Source of the DNA: Cyathus striatus
Lineage: Eukaryota; Basidiomycota; Agaricomycetes; Agaricales; Nidulariaceae
Reading direction: 5' to 3'
Assembly: GCA_025738555.1 (NCBI GenBank)
Contig: JAOVFP010000010.1
Location: forward strand, 1,488,001-1,552,000
Length of the DNA stretch: 64,000 nucleotides
The notes below the pieces were generated by a model that saw nothing but the letters and a program-made list of their open reading frames with translations, was not told where the DNA came from and ran no database searches. The translations under genes were made by a program, and so were the position numbers. How positions within the stretch are numbered: the first letter of the stretch is position 1; each line of letters starts with the position of its first letter. Shown piece by piece: positions 49,001 through 60,955 of this stretch.

Positions 49001-50659
49001 AAGCAAATTCTTGGCAATGAGCATCCTGATACACTTTGGAGCATGGCTAGTCTTGCAGTTACATACAAGAATCTTGGGAAACATAAAGATGCTGAGCAGC
49101 TGGAAATTAAAGTTTTGAATTTGAGAAAGCAAATTCTTGGCAATAAGCATCATGATACACTTTGGAGCATGGCCAGCCTTGCAGTTACATACAGTAATCT
49201 TGGAAAACATAAAGATGCTGAGCAGCTGGAAATTGAAGTTTTGAATATGAGAAAGAATATTCTTGGCAGTGAGCATCCTGATACACTCCAGAGCATGGCC
49301 AGTCTTGCAGTTACATACAAGAATCTTGGTAAACATAAAAATACTGAGCAGCTGGAAATTGAAGTTTTAAATATGAGGAAGCAAATTCTTGGCAATGAAC
49401 ATCTTGATACACTTTGGAGCATGGCCAATCTTGCAGTTACATACAAGAATCTTGGTAAACATAAAAATGCTGAGCAACTGGAAATTGAAGTTTTGGATTT
49501 GAGAAAGCAAATTCTTGGAAATGAGCATCCTAATACACTCCAGAGCATGGCCAATCTTGCAGTTACATACAAGAATCTTGGGAAATATAAAGATGCTGAG
49601 CAACTGGAAATTGAAGTTTTGAATATAAGGAAGCAATTTCTTGGCAATGAGCATTATGGTACTCTTCAGAGCATGGCCAGTCTTGCAGTTACATACAAGA
49701 AACTGGGTAAAAATAATGATGCAGAAAGGCTGGAAATTGAAGTTTTGTATATGAGGAAGAAAATTCTTGGCAATGAGCATCCTGATACACTTTTGGGCAT
49801 GGTCAATCTTGCAGCTACATACAGGAAACTCGGTAAACATAAGGATTGTGAGCAGCTAGAAATTGAAGTTTTGAATATGAGAAAGAAAATTATTGGCAAT
49901 GAGCATCCTGATACACTTTCAAGCATGGCTAATCTTGCAGCTACATACAAGAATCTGGGTAAACATAAAGATGCTGAGCAGCTGGAAATTGAAGTTTTGG
50001 GTTTGAAAAAGAAACTTCTTGGCAATGAACATCTTGGTACACTTTGGAGCATGATCAGTCTTGCAGATACATACAGGACACTGAGTAAACATGAAGATGC
50101 TGAAAAGTTGGAAATTGAAGTGTTGGATTTAAAAACACAAATTCTTGGAAATGAACACCCAGATACACTTTGGAGCATGGCAAGTCTTGCATTTTCATAC
50201 AGGAAACTGGGTAAGAATAAAGATGCAGAAAAGCTGGAAATTGAAGTTTTGGATTTGAGAAAGAAAATTCTTGGAAATGAGCATCCTGATACACTTTGGA
50301 GCATGGCCAGTCTTGCAGTTACATACAGGAAACTGGGTAAAAATAAAGATGCAGAAAAGCTAGAAATAGAAGTTTTGAATTTGAGAAAGAAAATTCTTGG
50401 AAATGAGCATCCTGATACACTTTGGAGCATGGCCAGCCTTGCATTTACATACAGGAAACTGTGTAAAAATATAGTTGCTGAAGAGCTGGGAATTGAAGTT
50501 TTGGATTTGAGTAAGAAAATTCTTGGCGATGAGCATCCTGATACACTTTCAAGCATGTCCAGTCTTGCAGTTACATACAGGAAACTGGGTAAAAATAAGG
50601 ATGCAAAAAAGCTGGAAATTGAAGTTTTGGATATGAGGAAGAAAATTCTTGGGATGTAG
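46043..50659 (+). CDS. NB-ARC/TPR STAND protein (fungal NLR-like), intact
   Basis: Exons 46043-46123, 46179-46399 and 46450-50659 give 1,503 residues. The N-terminus MSFKNAHNFGIQRAEMND resembles the short N-terminal segment of many basidiomycete STAND proteins. The NB-ARC part (about 50-350) has the P-loop GMGGIGKT at 81-88, LIIYDNAGG near 158, ILITSRN and LPLAIDMAGAYM. After a helical linker, residues about 560-1503 are 22 complete and one partial 42-residue TPR units of the kinesin-light-chain type (LGNEHPDTLxSMANLAVTY). Such proteins are ATP-driven switches that detect a ligand or non-self signal and oligomerise, with roles in heterokaryon incompatibility or defence. The ligand is unknown. 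The coding sequence is strikingly poor in CG dinucleotides yet unbroken. Confidence 0.88.
47824..50656 (+). repeat. 126-bp coding tandem repeat (22.5 TPR units)
   Basis: In-frame DNA repeat of 126 bp, many units differing at only a few bases, so copies have expanded or been homogenised recently. The long antisense frames across it are repeat artefacts. Confidence 0.9.
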
Positions 50660-51500
50660 TAGCTATAATATTGTTGTAGTTGGACTCTACATGGAGTTAA
50701 AGTACCTAGTTTAGTGCAACATGATGTATATTAAAATGTAGTTAATTTCACTCACATGATGTACACTCACTAAGAAAGTGCTCAATAGGTAAGACTCAGA
50801 TGCAAGATGCATCCCAGCAAAGTAAGGTGAAGGGAATGTGTTGAAGACCAATGTTTAAGATGGAATGCATGCTTAGTGAATGTTTTGATGTCTATTTGAT
50901 GCATGTTCCTTAATCTTGGACTTAGCATGGGTTTAGGACTTCAATGCTTTAGTATACTCAGAATCTTGAGCTCACACAAATACTCTCATCAAACTGCTGA
51001 ATTGCACTTCTCAGGGCACAGGAGACTGCCCTTCCAGTACTCAAAGCTACCTATTAAATATTCTACAGGAACACAGCTAAAAGAACTATATAGTAGCTAC
51101 AAATAAAGTAATTGCACATTAGCTAAGCTGTAAAGTAGACATTTGGACCAACTATGAGTGTCTGACATGGACCAGAGTAAAGTCACAGTTTTCACCCCAG
51201 ACAATAGTGAATTGGATCATGGTACATATGGTACACCCCGATGTTAACACCTTCTAAAAAAGGCTATTTTTCGCATCAGGGTGAGAACCATATTCTAACT
51301 GGGTACCATATGCAACGTGATCTGATTCAGTCCTGTCTGAGGTGTTTGTAGCCACATGAATGCCAAGAACACATTGATATGGGAAGATAGCACAACACAA
51401 TGAACTATGCCTGCAGGTATGGCACTCCATATGAAGGAGTGATGCTGTGCACTTTGACACATGGAAATGGGAACCACTGAATAAGTCTACTGGGAATGCC
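50660..51500. other. No gene recognised
   Basis: CG-poor sequence between the NB-ARC/TPR gene and the copia element. A 92-codon minus frame (51254-51532) may be a shred of another retroelement. Confidence 0.4.
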
Positions 51501-51505
51501 AAGTC

Positions 51506-51808
51506 TGACATGAGGTGAATCCAAAATAACACAGATCAAGACTCAGGAGGCAAAATGAATGCACTGGAGTTCATGAGATAAAGAGGTTTACATATAGTAA
51601 GTATGGATCTACATAAAGTAGGGTTACTATGCACCTGGAGTTCACAAGATAAAGAGGTGAACTCCAAGTGCCTATGAAATGTGAGAGCTATGTTACAATG
51701 TTTGTACATGTGTACCAACAGCTTCTTACTACAGTAATTCTACATGAAGTCTGTGCATAGTATCTAAGAATGAGTTGAAAACTATTGTGAGTACATTTAC
51801 TTTTGTCA
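51506..51808 (-). repeat. Copia 3' LTR
   Basis: Aligns end to end with 57626-57928 with scattered differences. A purine tract (AGAAGTGGGAG on the minus strand, 51809-51819) lies immediately upstream, as expected for the polypurine primer. Confidence 0.85.
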
Positions 51809-53280
51809 CTCCCACTTCTAAAGCTGTTCGAAATTGTTCAAAAGCCTCCTGTGGAATTGCCTTTGTAAAGATGTCAGCCAGCATGTCTCTAGTAGATACA
51901 TATTGTAGATCAATTTCCTTGCACTCAATGAGTTCACAAATAAAGTGGTGCCAAATGTCAATATGTTTGGCATGTAAGTGAGTGATTGGATTGTGTGCCA
52001 AGGCAATACAACCTTGATTGTCTGCATGGATGATTGTGGCTGAGACCTGGGGAAAACCCAAATCAGAAAGAAGAGTCCTCAGCCAAATTGCCTCTTTAGT
52101 AGCAGTAGCAGATGCCATATACTCAGCCTCAACAGTAGACAGTGCAACAGTAGGCTGCTTCTTTGATGACCAAGAGACCAAACTGCCTGCAACATCAAAG
52201 ATGAAACCACTAATAGAATGATGCAAGTCAGGATCCTGTGCCCAATTGGAATCTTTCCAACCAACAAGGTCCAATTGGCCATCACCATGACATCCAAGCA
52301 TCAAGACCATGTCTGCAGTTCCCTTGAGGTACCACAGAATATGTTTGGCAGCTTCAAGGTGGGGTTTACCTGGATTACCTCTGAACTGCACAACAAGACC
52401 AACCACAAATTGGATATCTGGTCAAGTCAGAGTAGAATAAAGCAATGCACCAACAAGGGACAAATACATGATACCATTCACATAAATTCAATAATCTTCA
52501 CATTCTTCATCTGTTTGAGGGGACTGTGCAATGGAGAGGTTGTGTTTAACAGGAAGGGGAGTAGTGACAGAATTACAGTCTTCCATGCCAAAGCAAGAGA
52601 GAAGCTGGTGGATGTAGGCAGTTTGATTCATAGAGATAGTATGTGCCTTTTGATCCTGGGTGACTTGAATACCAAGGATATAGTTGAGCTCACCCATATT
52701 GGTGATATTGAAAACTTTGGCAATATCATCCTTGAACTTGCAAATGTGAACAATAGAGCATCCAGCAATTCCCATGTCATTGATATACACCAGAACCAAA
52801 AGAATGACAACACTCTTCTCCTTGAGAATATAAAGGCAGTCATCAGCTATGCACTTTTTGAATCCAAGCCCCTTCATCACCTCATCCAGCTTCATCTTCC
52901 ACTGCTGCCCTGCCTGTTTCAAACCATACAATGTCTTCCACAATCTCCAGTATAGCCCTTCAATGCTCTTCTCTTTCACTCTGTCAGGGACCTCCATGTA
53001 GATCTCCTCATCCAATGAACCTCATAAATATGCTGCTACTACATCAATTTGGTGCAGCTCAAGGTCTTGGTGAGCAACAAGTGCAAGGAAAACACATAAG
53101 GTGTTAAACTTGGTCACAGATGAGAATAGGGGAATTCAAAGTTAGCATTACATGATACATTACAGTGATTTCTGTATCGTTACTAAGGAGAACAATCAGC
53201 AATCAGCTCAGAGTTTATAACATTGAGATAGTGCTGACAGGAACCACATCCTTTCACCTTATGAAAATATATATTTTATT

Positions 53281-54454
53281 CAGTAATTTACACTCCCCCA
53301 AGGAGTCTGTGCAGATCTGCACAGATCTGTGAGGAATCTGTGCAGAATCTGTGCAGAATGTGTATGGAATCTGTGCAGATCTGTACAGAATCTGTGCAGA
53401 TCTGTACAGAATCTGTGCAGAATCTGTTCTTATTAGACTATCAGTGATAGTTGTTTGTTGAATAAGCAAGTTGTCAATACATTATTGATGATCAATGTGA
53501 CAAGGGAATAAGTGTGACATGTTGGAAAATGTTGGAAAAGTGTGACATGTGTGACATGTTTGAAAAGCGTGACATACTCGAAAATGTTGGAAAAAGCGTG
53601 ACATGTTGGAAAATGTTGGAGAAAGTGTGACAAGGCATGTGACACTCTTTCCAACATGTGACACCCTTTCCAACATGTGACACTCTTTCCAACATGTGAC
53701 ACCCTTTCCAATATGTCACACTCTTTCCAACATGTCACACCCTTTCCAATATGTCACACTCTTTCCAACCCTTTCCAATGTGTGACATTCTTTCTAATGT
53801 GTGACACCCTTTCCAACATGTGACACTCTTTCCAACATGTGACACCCTTTCCAATATGTCACACTCTTTCCAACCTTCCAATGTATCACACTCATTTCCA
53901 ACATGTGACACCCTTTCCAATATGTCACACTTTTTCCAACATGTTACGCTTGAAATTCTGTTTCATCAATACATCCCCCCATTTCATCACTGTGTTTATT
54001 TACTGTTTGATGAGTACTAGTTACATGTTTAGAAAAGCTAAAATCCATGAGTAAAGGTAGTGTACACCCATCAAGTGTTTCACTATTCCTGTTCTCTTGT
54101 ACATTGTTCTGTTTCATTATTACATCATCCCATTTCATCATTACATCACCTCATTTCATCATTAAACATTACATCACCTTGTTTCATCATTAAAACATCC
54201 CATTTCATTATTAAAACATCCTGTTTCATCATTACATCACCTCATTTCATCATTAAAACATCCCATTTCATCATTAGAACCCCCCATTTCATCATTACAT
54301 CATCCCATTTCATTATTACATCACCCCATTTCATCAGATTCTGTACAGAATCTGCACAGATCTGTACAGAATTTTCAGGTTGCATAAATCTGAAAAAACC
54401 TCTGCCAAATCTGTACAGATCTGTACAGAACACCTGGCTAAGTGTAAAGAGCTC
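53281..54454. mobile_element. hAT-like non-autonomous element filled with minisatellites (insert 2)
   Basis: A perfect 8-bp direct repeat ATTTTATT (53273-53280 and 54455-54462) flanks it; the related MITE at 44627 has an unbroken AATTTATT there. The ends are imperfect inverted repeats, CAGTAATTTACACTCCCCC and GAGCTCTTTACACTTAGCC. Subterminal clusters of TCTGTGCAGA/GATCTGTACAGA words (53305-53430 and 54335-54430) bracket tandem repeats of about 20 nt: TGTGACACCCTTTCCAACA (53640-53945) and ATTTCATCATTACATCACC (54110-54340). There is no coding capacity. The plan matches insert 1 at 2083-4153. Confidence 0.65.
53510..53945. repeat. TGTGACA...TTTCCAACA minisatellite with inverted half
   Basis: GTTGGAAAA-rich copies up to about 53640 face CTTTCCAAC copies after it, so the array is itself a large imperfect hairpin. 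Confidence 0.7.
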
Positions 54455-57400
54455 ATTTTATTAGATATATTGTCTAAACATAACAATATCTATACAACCT
54501 CCAAAATTCTAACAAGATATAGAGGTAGGAGAGAATAAAACCTAATGAATGTGTATAGTGAAATTCTCCATTTGAATTTCCCATCACAGTTTTTGGCAGG
54601 ACTGTAGCAATTTGTCTGTAGTGACTGGTCACAATGCAACAAAACAGCCAACTTTGAATTCCCCTAATGTCTCTGAGAAATCCTCTCCAGGAACCTGTGC
54701 TTTGCAATGATATGAGCCTTATACTTGATGAGGTCACCAAAGCCATCCTTCTTTTGCAGAAAAACAAAGTGACTCTCAACTGCCTTATGATCTTTTGGTA
54801 GGTGAGAGATCCACTCAAAAGTTCCAGTCTTCTCCAGCTGCTCATACTTGGTTGCTATTGCTTTTCCCACTGCTGCGAGTAGGGGGACCATAAAGCTTCA
54901 TGATATGAATGAGGCTCATCATTGAAGACAATATAGGCATGATGAAGGTTGCTGGCAAATTTGTTGGCTGTGACCTCAATCTCATTCTCTGTTGCTGCAA
55001 AAGCATCCTCAAAACATGAGTGTGGATTACAACTGCATTGTGGATGATCTTGAGGGGGCAAAGCTGCCCAGCATGATTCTTTCTGAGGAGCAGGAATAGG
55101 ATTTGGTGGACTTGAATTAGTTTCAGTCACAACTGGATCAGAATTAGGAATTGACTCCACAATAGCCTCTGACACAGGTACAGGCACTGGACTTGAGCTG
55201 GAAGCAGGGGTCAGGTTAACTGAACCAGGAGTACCCATCACCTCATCCACAAAGTTATCCATGTCAGCCCTGGAGGGTGCAACACCCCTCATCTCAATGA
55301 TTGCCAAGTCACTGGGACTGTCATCCTCAATAAAATGAACATTCCTGGAAGTCAGGATTGTTCCAGTTTCCATGTCCTCCAAGTGATAGCCCTTTGTCTC
55401 ATTTGCCCACCACCCAAGTAGATGAACCTTGACCAAAGTGGCCTCCAATTTACCTCCTCAAATCTTCTTCAGTATATTTGCATAGCCAATTAAACCAAAG
55501 ATATGAAGGTGAGAAATATCAGGCTTGATTTCAGACCAGGCATGCAGAGGAACCATATCATCAAGTGCTGAGGTGTAAGTGAGGCTTTGAATGTGAACAG
55601 TGTACATGAAGGCCTCTCCCCAGTAGTGCAAATCCATTTTCAATGAATGTAACATGCAATGTATCATCTCAAATAGTACAACAACAGTGTGCTCTGCAAT
55701 CCCATTCTGCTCTGGGTAGTAAGGTCAGATGTCTCATGAATAACTCTGTTACACTGGCAGAAAGAATCCAGGAGATCATTGACAAATTCAGTTCCATTAT
55801 CACTTCACATCCTGCAAACCTTCACTCCTGACTGTCTCTCCAACATCACTATCACTTCCTGGAGTGCTGCACCTACCTCTCCCTTGTCAGCCAAAAGGCA
55901 TCCAACAGGGTAATGGCAGCTGGCCTCAACAATGACAAGAGCATATCTCATCTCAGACCATGTATTGGCTGACATAGGGCCTGTGAGATTGATGACAACC
56001 AGCTCCATCTTGGTGTAAACAGTAGTGCTAGCCTTTGGAAGAGGTAGCCAATGTGATTTGCTGAGGGTGCATCCCTCACAAACATGGTCATAGCTCTGGA
56101 GATGATTAATAGTGAGACCATTCACCAGTTCCTTCCATAGCATATAGCGAATAGCTTCCAAGTTGATATGGCCAAGTTGTTGATGCCAATGATGAAGACT
56201 CCCACTGGAAACAGCATGGGCAGACTTTTGTTGCATTGCAACTAGCTCAACATAATACAAGGTGCTGGAACTATCCATAAAAGTTGCCCAGAATAACTCA
56301 TCACCCCCAAGCCAGAGAAAAAGTCCATTCTTAAAGCTACTCACATGTACTCCCTTCCAATGAAGTGTCCCAAGGCTAACTAGATTAGCAGCAAGATTAG
56401 GGACATGAAGTACATCATGAAGAATGACTTTCTGAAATCCATCTGGGAGCTTGGCATTAAAGCAGATGGTACCATGACCTGCAACAGGAATATTGTGAGC
56501 ATTGCCTACAGAAATAGTCTCCAACTCCTTGGGAACAGCATATGATGAAAAATACTGGTGGTCACAAAACATATGGGAAGTTGCACCACAATCAAGCAAA
56601 AGCTTCAATCCAGAAGCAGTGGGGGAAGTGTAACCAGCCATGTAAACCTGTCCAACTGAGTGAGAACCCAAATCCTGTAAAACTCCAACAGTGAGGTTAG
56701 CAGAACCTCTGCCATTCTTCTTCTTCTCATCTTCCTCACACTTTGGGCACCAGTTAGCTCAATGCCCTTTAGCATGACAGTAGTGGCATTCATCATCAGG
56801 CTTAGGCTTCTTCTTCTTGCCTGATATCTGCTTTCCTTTAGCAAGGAGTGCCATCTTGGAAGCCTTCTGAGAGTCAGCCTTCCTATCATGATGAAAATGG
56901 TTGTATGTCAACTGGAGCTCAGTGGAGACAGTCTTGACAGTAAATGTTTCCTTGCTAAATAGAGTGATCTTGATCAATTCCCAAGACTGGACATGAGGGA
57001 GGGAGAGCACCAATGCACACGTGATGTGAATATCTGGCAAGTTTTCACCAGCATCATTGATCTTCTGACCTAAGTTGAGCATCACTGCAATGTGGTCAGC
57101 CATGGGAATGGACTCATTATACTTCTTGGTATAAGCTCCTCAAAGTAATAATGGACATTGATACATTGCTAGCTGGTGACATACAATGTTTTCCATGCCT
57201 CCCACATCACCTGTGCAGTCCCTGCCTTCACCACATGAGGCCACTGATTGGGCTCAGCTGCACTCTTCATAAGACCCTGAGCTGCATTGTTATTCTGTAA
57301 CCATTCCAAATAATCCTTCTTCACAACCTTCCAGCTCACAATACCCTCTGAAGATGGCATTGGGGGCAATGGCTTTGATTCAGTAGTATACTGGCCTGAT

Positions 57401-57613
57401 TCAAGTGGTGATGTCGAAGTGACAGCTGTGGGAGTAGAAGCCTGAGCCACTGGAGGTGGCTTTCCAGGGTTTGCTTCATCTCCCATGACCACAAGCCAAA
57501 GATAGCATGACTGAAGGGCAGCCTTCATATACTGCACCCAGACTGTGTAGTTCTCACCATTGAGCTTGGGGAATTTGAAGGCTTCTGAAGACATGTTGGA
57601 AGATCCACCACCA

Positions 57614-57625
57614 GGGCCCATAACC
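57614..57625 (-). other. Copia primer-binding site
   Basis: GGTTATGGGCCC directly follows the 5' LTR on the minus strand, the position where a tRNA primes first-strand synthesis. The primer tRNA was not identified. Confidence 0.5.
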
Positions 57626-57928
57626 TGATGCAAGGTGAATCCAAAATAACACAGATCAAGACTCAGGAGGTGGAATGAATGTGCCAGAGTTCATGAGATA
57701 AAGAGGTTTACATATAGTCAGTATGGATCTACATAAGGTAGGGTAACTACACACCTGGAGTTCACAAGATAAAGAGGTGAACTCCAAGTGCCTATGAAAT
57801 GTGAGAGCTACATTACAATGTTTGTATGTGTGTACCAACAGCTTCTAACTACAGTAATTCTATGTGAAGTCTGTGCATAGTATCTAAGAATGAGCCAAAA
57901 ACTATTGTGAGTACATTTACTTTCATCA
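57626..57928 (-). repeat. Copia 5' LTR
   Basis: Partner of the LTR at 51506-51808, identical length. AAGTC follows at 57929-57933. Confidence 0.85.
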
Positions 57929-58364
57929 AAGTCTCAGGCCTGGCCAGGTGCCTATGACATGCTGATTTTCAGTGCTGGTACAGCATAGTTAGATAGCATT
58001 CCTTAGATAGCAGCACTTGCTGTGGATCTAAGCCTCATGCCTTTTCCTATGACTCAATAACATGGTTTCAATAATCTATTATTAGAATAGATGTGTCCTT
58101 AGCTTGATCTCCAGCCTTACTGGTAACCATTTCCCACTGATGTTGAGAATAAACTCTGACCTCAGTGTTTCTATTCTTAGATACTATTCTACTTAGGTTA
58201 GCCATGTCCCTTATTAGCATGAATTGTTCTCATACTAGCTAACAGTCTGGGACCTCTACCTCAGCTACTAAGCACAACCCATGCATATTATACCATTTGT
58301 AAGTAGTGTGTAAAATATGGAAATAATTGTTTTATAGTAGGTAGACATATGCTAGGTGTATTAG

Positions 58365-58740
58365 ACTCTACATGAACTTCACTGAACTTAAGCAACAAGA
58401 CTGAACCTAGATTCTACTTGGACTCTACATGGACTCTACCTGAACTCTACCTGGAATTTACTAAACTCAAGTGGATGAACTATATCTAGACTCTACATGG
58501 GCTCTACTAGGACTTTACATGAACTTCAGTAGACTCAAGCAACTGGACTGAATCTGGATTCTACTTGGACTCTACTTGGACTCTACCTGGACTTCACTAG
58601 ACTCAAGCAACACGACTGAACCTAGACTTTACTTGAACATTACATGGACTTTACTCAGACTCTATATGGACTCTACCTGAACTCTACTAAACTCAAGTGC
58701 CTGGACTTTACCTGGATTTCAGTTAGACTTGACTCTAAGA
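58365..58740 (+). repeat. Degenerate short tandem repeat (GACTCTACatGGACTCTACcTG)
   Basis: Irregular tandem copies of a unit of about 11-22 nt built on ACTCTAC, interspersed with ACTCAAGCAACTGGACTGAA modules. No gene. Confidence 0.6.
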
Positions 58741-58769
58741 ATCTGAACCTCACCAATACTGCTGTCACA

Positions 58770-59120
58770 AATGTGACAAGAGTGACATTTTATCTGTATG
58801 TATCACTCCCATACATGTCTTAACTGACTCTCATTCAAGTCTCACCCAAAAATATGACAATGATCATATATCACATATCACAGTGTTTACTTACTGTAGC
58901 AATAAAAATTTCAGTAGACTAATAGTTTTAGTCATGTGATACTACTTATTTGTCACAGGTGTCACATCATATTATACTATTGCCTCCCATTTTAATAATG
59001 CTCTTGTCACATTGTCACAGTTGTCACACAATGTCAACCTGTATTCCCTTATTTGCACCATGTCACATATGATAATAAATGTAACATGTGATATATGTAG
59101 CACTATCTTTGTCAATCATT
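58770..59120. repeat. TGTCACA-rich region
   Basis: Scattered TGTCACA/TGTGACA words like those in insert 1 (3600-3800), suggesting a third, more decayed relative of the minisatellite elements. Ends and a duplication were not found. Confidence 0.4.
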
Positions 59121-59669
59121 CCTTCATGACAGTTTTCACACAATGCTATTTTATTACAGATGTAATTACTAGCTCTCCTGACTAAGGTTTGGACTTGAGT
59201 TTGGCTTTTTTATGTCAGTCCACCTATGGTTCTGTGAAAAAAGCACAAAGTTCCCACTACCTTTTAAGGTAGTTGGGTTATAGGGTGGTTTGGATTTCCC
59301 TATAAGGAAATTTTAGAAATCAGGGTCAGGATCTCACTTTCAGGTGATTTGATTGGCTGACACCCTAAAACCCTTTGCCCTATGATGCTGTGACCAGTGT
59401 GACATGCCCATTTGTATTACACATCTGAGTTACCTTGTCTGTGTGATATGCCAATTACTATTACTATTTAAAAATTTTGAATTGCTCTGGTGACTATTTA
59501 ATAAATTCCCTTTCTTTCCTGCTCTTTCCTATTATCTTTCTGTATCATTCTTCATCAGTACCCCCACCCCTACATATTCATCAGCTATTCACTACTCCTT
59601 ACCAGGATCTGAGTATTTCATCTGTTATGTATAAACCTTTTTTGCCACTTGATTTTTCTGATGTTATTT

Positions 59670-60115
59670 CTTTGCAGGGCTTCAACTGTTCAAGGTTTGG
59701 AAGAATTCATACCATCCCACATTCAGAATCACTCTTTTGTCCCTCTTTCAAGTACTGAACAATTACAAGTAGGTTACTGTATTCTAATCATGTCTATATT
59801 ACTAAAATATCTCTGCAGCACAAATCATTGTTTGGAATTTTGAACCATCTATCTCATTTGTTCACATCTATCAACCATTTGAATTATATGTTGAATAATC
59901 ATGGCATTGCCACCAACCAACTATATGATCTTTTGAATCATATATCTCTAGGAGAGTGCTTTACCAACCTGATAGGAGATCTGTGTGGAAGTTGTGTTTC
60001 AGTCTTTTCTTCTCCCTCTCATTTGAAACTATATTTTTTAGAAATAGTGGTGCAGTCAACAGTGGCATTAGGCAACATCATGGGTAACCCATGGGTTTTA
60101 CTGTTACTTATTTAA
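59670..60115 (+). CDS. Hypothetical two-exon fragment
   Basis: An exon ending ...SSTEQLQ near 59769 and an exon from 59820 (HKSLFGILNHLSHLF) to a stop near 60115 are joined by a good 50-nt intron (GTAGGT...CTGCAG). The protein would be helical and Leu/Asn-rich. No start, homologue or domain was recognised. It may be a relic of a larger gene. Confidence 0.25.
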
Positions 60116-60955
60116 TAATATATTTATATCAATCCAAACAGTTGATTTAAACATTAATAGGCTTATTATAAATGCATTTTTGAGTGTTTATATCATACAA
60201 AACCTGATATGAACATAAACTGAATTGAAAGAGGTACAACAGTTGTAATAGAAATTACTAAATGTATTCAAATGGAAGGGAAAGATTCAATGATATATTC
60301 AGAGTGATCTAAGTGATAGATTTAAATGTTCATAGGCTCATTCTAAATGCATAGTTAAGGGCTCATTCAGTACCAAACATGATTCAAATACAGACTGATT
60401 TGAAAGAGTTACAATAGTTTAAATCAAAATTATTAGATGTATTCAAATATTCAATAATATATACAGACCAATCCAAGTGGTTGATTCAAACACTCATAGA
60501 CTCATTTTAAATGCATCATGGAGCATCTGTATCACACAAAACCTGATAGGAATATGGAATGATTTGAAAGAGGTAAAATAGTTTTAATAGAACTTCTTAA
60601 ATATATTTGAATAAAAGGGAAAGGTATAATAATATATACAGACTGATCCAAGCTGTCAATTTAAGCATTCATAGGCTCATTTTAAATGCATAAAAATAGA
60701 GCTCATTTCATACAAAAGAAACTTGAACATAGAGTGAGTCTAAAGAGTTACAACAGTTTAAATAAAAATGATTAAATGTATTCAAATGTTCAATAATATA
60801 TACAGCCTGATCCAAGCAGTTGATTTAAATGTTCTTAGACTCATTTTAAATGTGTTGTAGAGGGCCTCTACAATACAAATATTAACACCAGTTTAGAGCA
60901 ATTTGACTGAGTTACAAGGGTTTTAATAAATAAATTTATTATGCCATCCTAATTT
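60113..60955 (+). repeat. Satellite-like repeat, units alternating about 174 and 165 bp
   Basis: Five diverged units, each starting AATAATATATaCAGaC-like, begin near 60113, 60287, 60453, 60628 and 60792. Spacings of about 174, 166, 175 and 164 bp alternate, and odd and even units share features (for example GAAGGGAAAG in units 1 and 3). That suggests a dimeric higher-order unit of about 340 bp. Confidence 0.6.

Larger units (their letters stand above)
39699..50659 (+). repeat. Segmental duplication, copy 2 (intact genes)
   Basis: Direct-orientation partner of 22893-31872. It holds intact versions of the minus-strand genes and of the NB-ARC/TPR gene, plus a private 2.9-kb stretch and a private MITE-B insertion at 44627-44980. 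Confidence 0.8.
53129..54664. mobile_element. MITE-B copy inserted in copia pol, itself split by insert 2
   Basis: The same ends as 44627-44980 (GGGGAATTCAAAG / CTTTGAATTCCCC) are flanked by TA (53127-53128 and 54665-54666). The copia reading resumes on either side, from FLERIS to SVTKFNTL. The MITE sequence is interrupted at 53280. Confidence 0.85.
51729..57633 (-). pseudogene. Copia Gag-Pol polyprotein, multiply broken
   Basis: The order is that of copia. Gag (from 57633, KFPKLNGENYTVWVQYMK) ends in a zinc knuckle CHYCHAKGH*ANWCPKC near 56760, with a stop where Arg would fit. Protease has LLLDCGATSHM near 56590. Integrase has an HHCC region (HWHQQLGH...CEGC) and SDNGTEF. Reverse transcriptase follows with DVVAAYL, GLKQAGQQW and YINDMGIAG; the usual YVDD is changed to YIND, losing a catalytic Asp. 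RNase H (TVEAEYMASATATKEAIWL) and the final NQGCIALAHNP region end inside the LTR at 51729. Stops and shifts occur throughout, and the RT region is split by the nested insertion. Confidence 0.85.
51506..57928 (-). mobile_element. Ty1/copia LTR retrotransposon, decayed, with nested insertion
   Basis: Two 303-bp LTRs (51506-51808 and 57626-57928), each with TG...CA ends, enclose gag-pol on the minus strand. A perfect 5-bp duplication AAGTC flanks the element (51501-51505 and 57929-57933). Without the 1,536-bp insertion at 53129-54664 it would be about 4.9 kb, normal for copia. CG dinucleotides are nearly absent and stops are many, so the copy is old. Confidence 0.9.

Noticed and set aside
47812..50556. 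Antisense open frames up to 296 codons in the intact TPR gene
   Set aside because: Same repeat artefact as in the paralogue.
53433..54020. Overlapping open frames rich in Cys, His and Met
   Set aside because: They are translations of the TTTCCAACATGTGACAC minisatellite.
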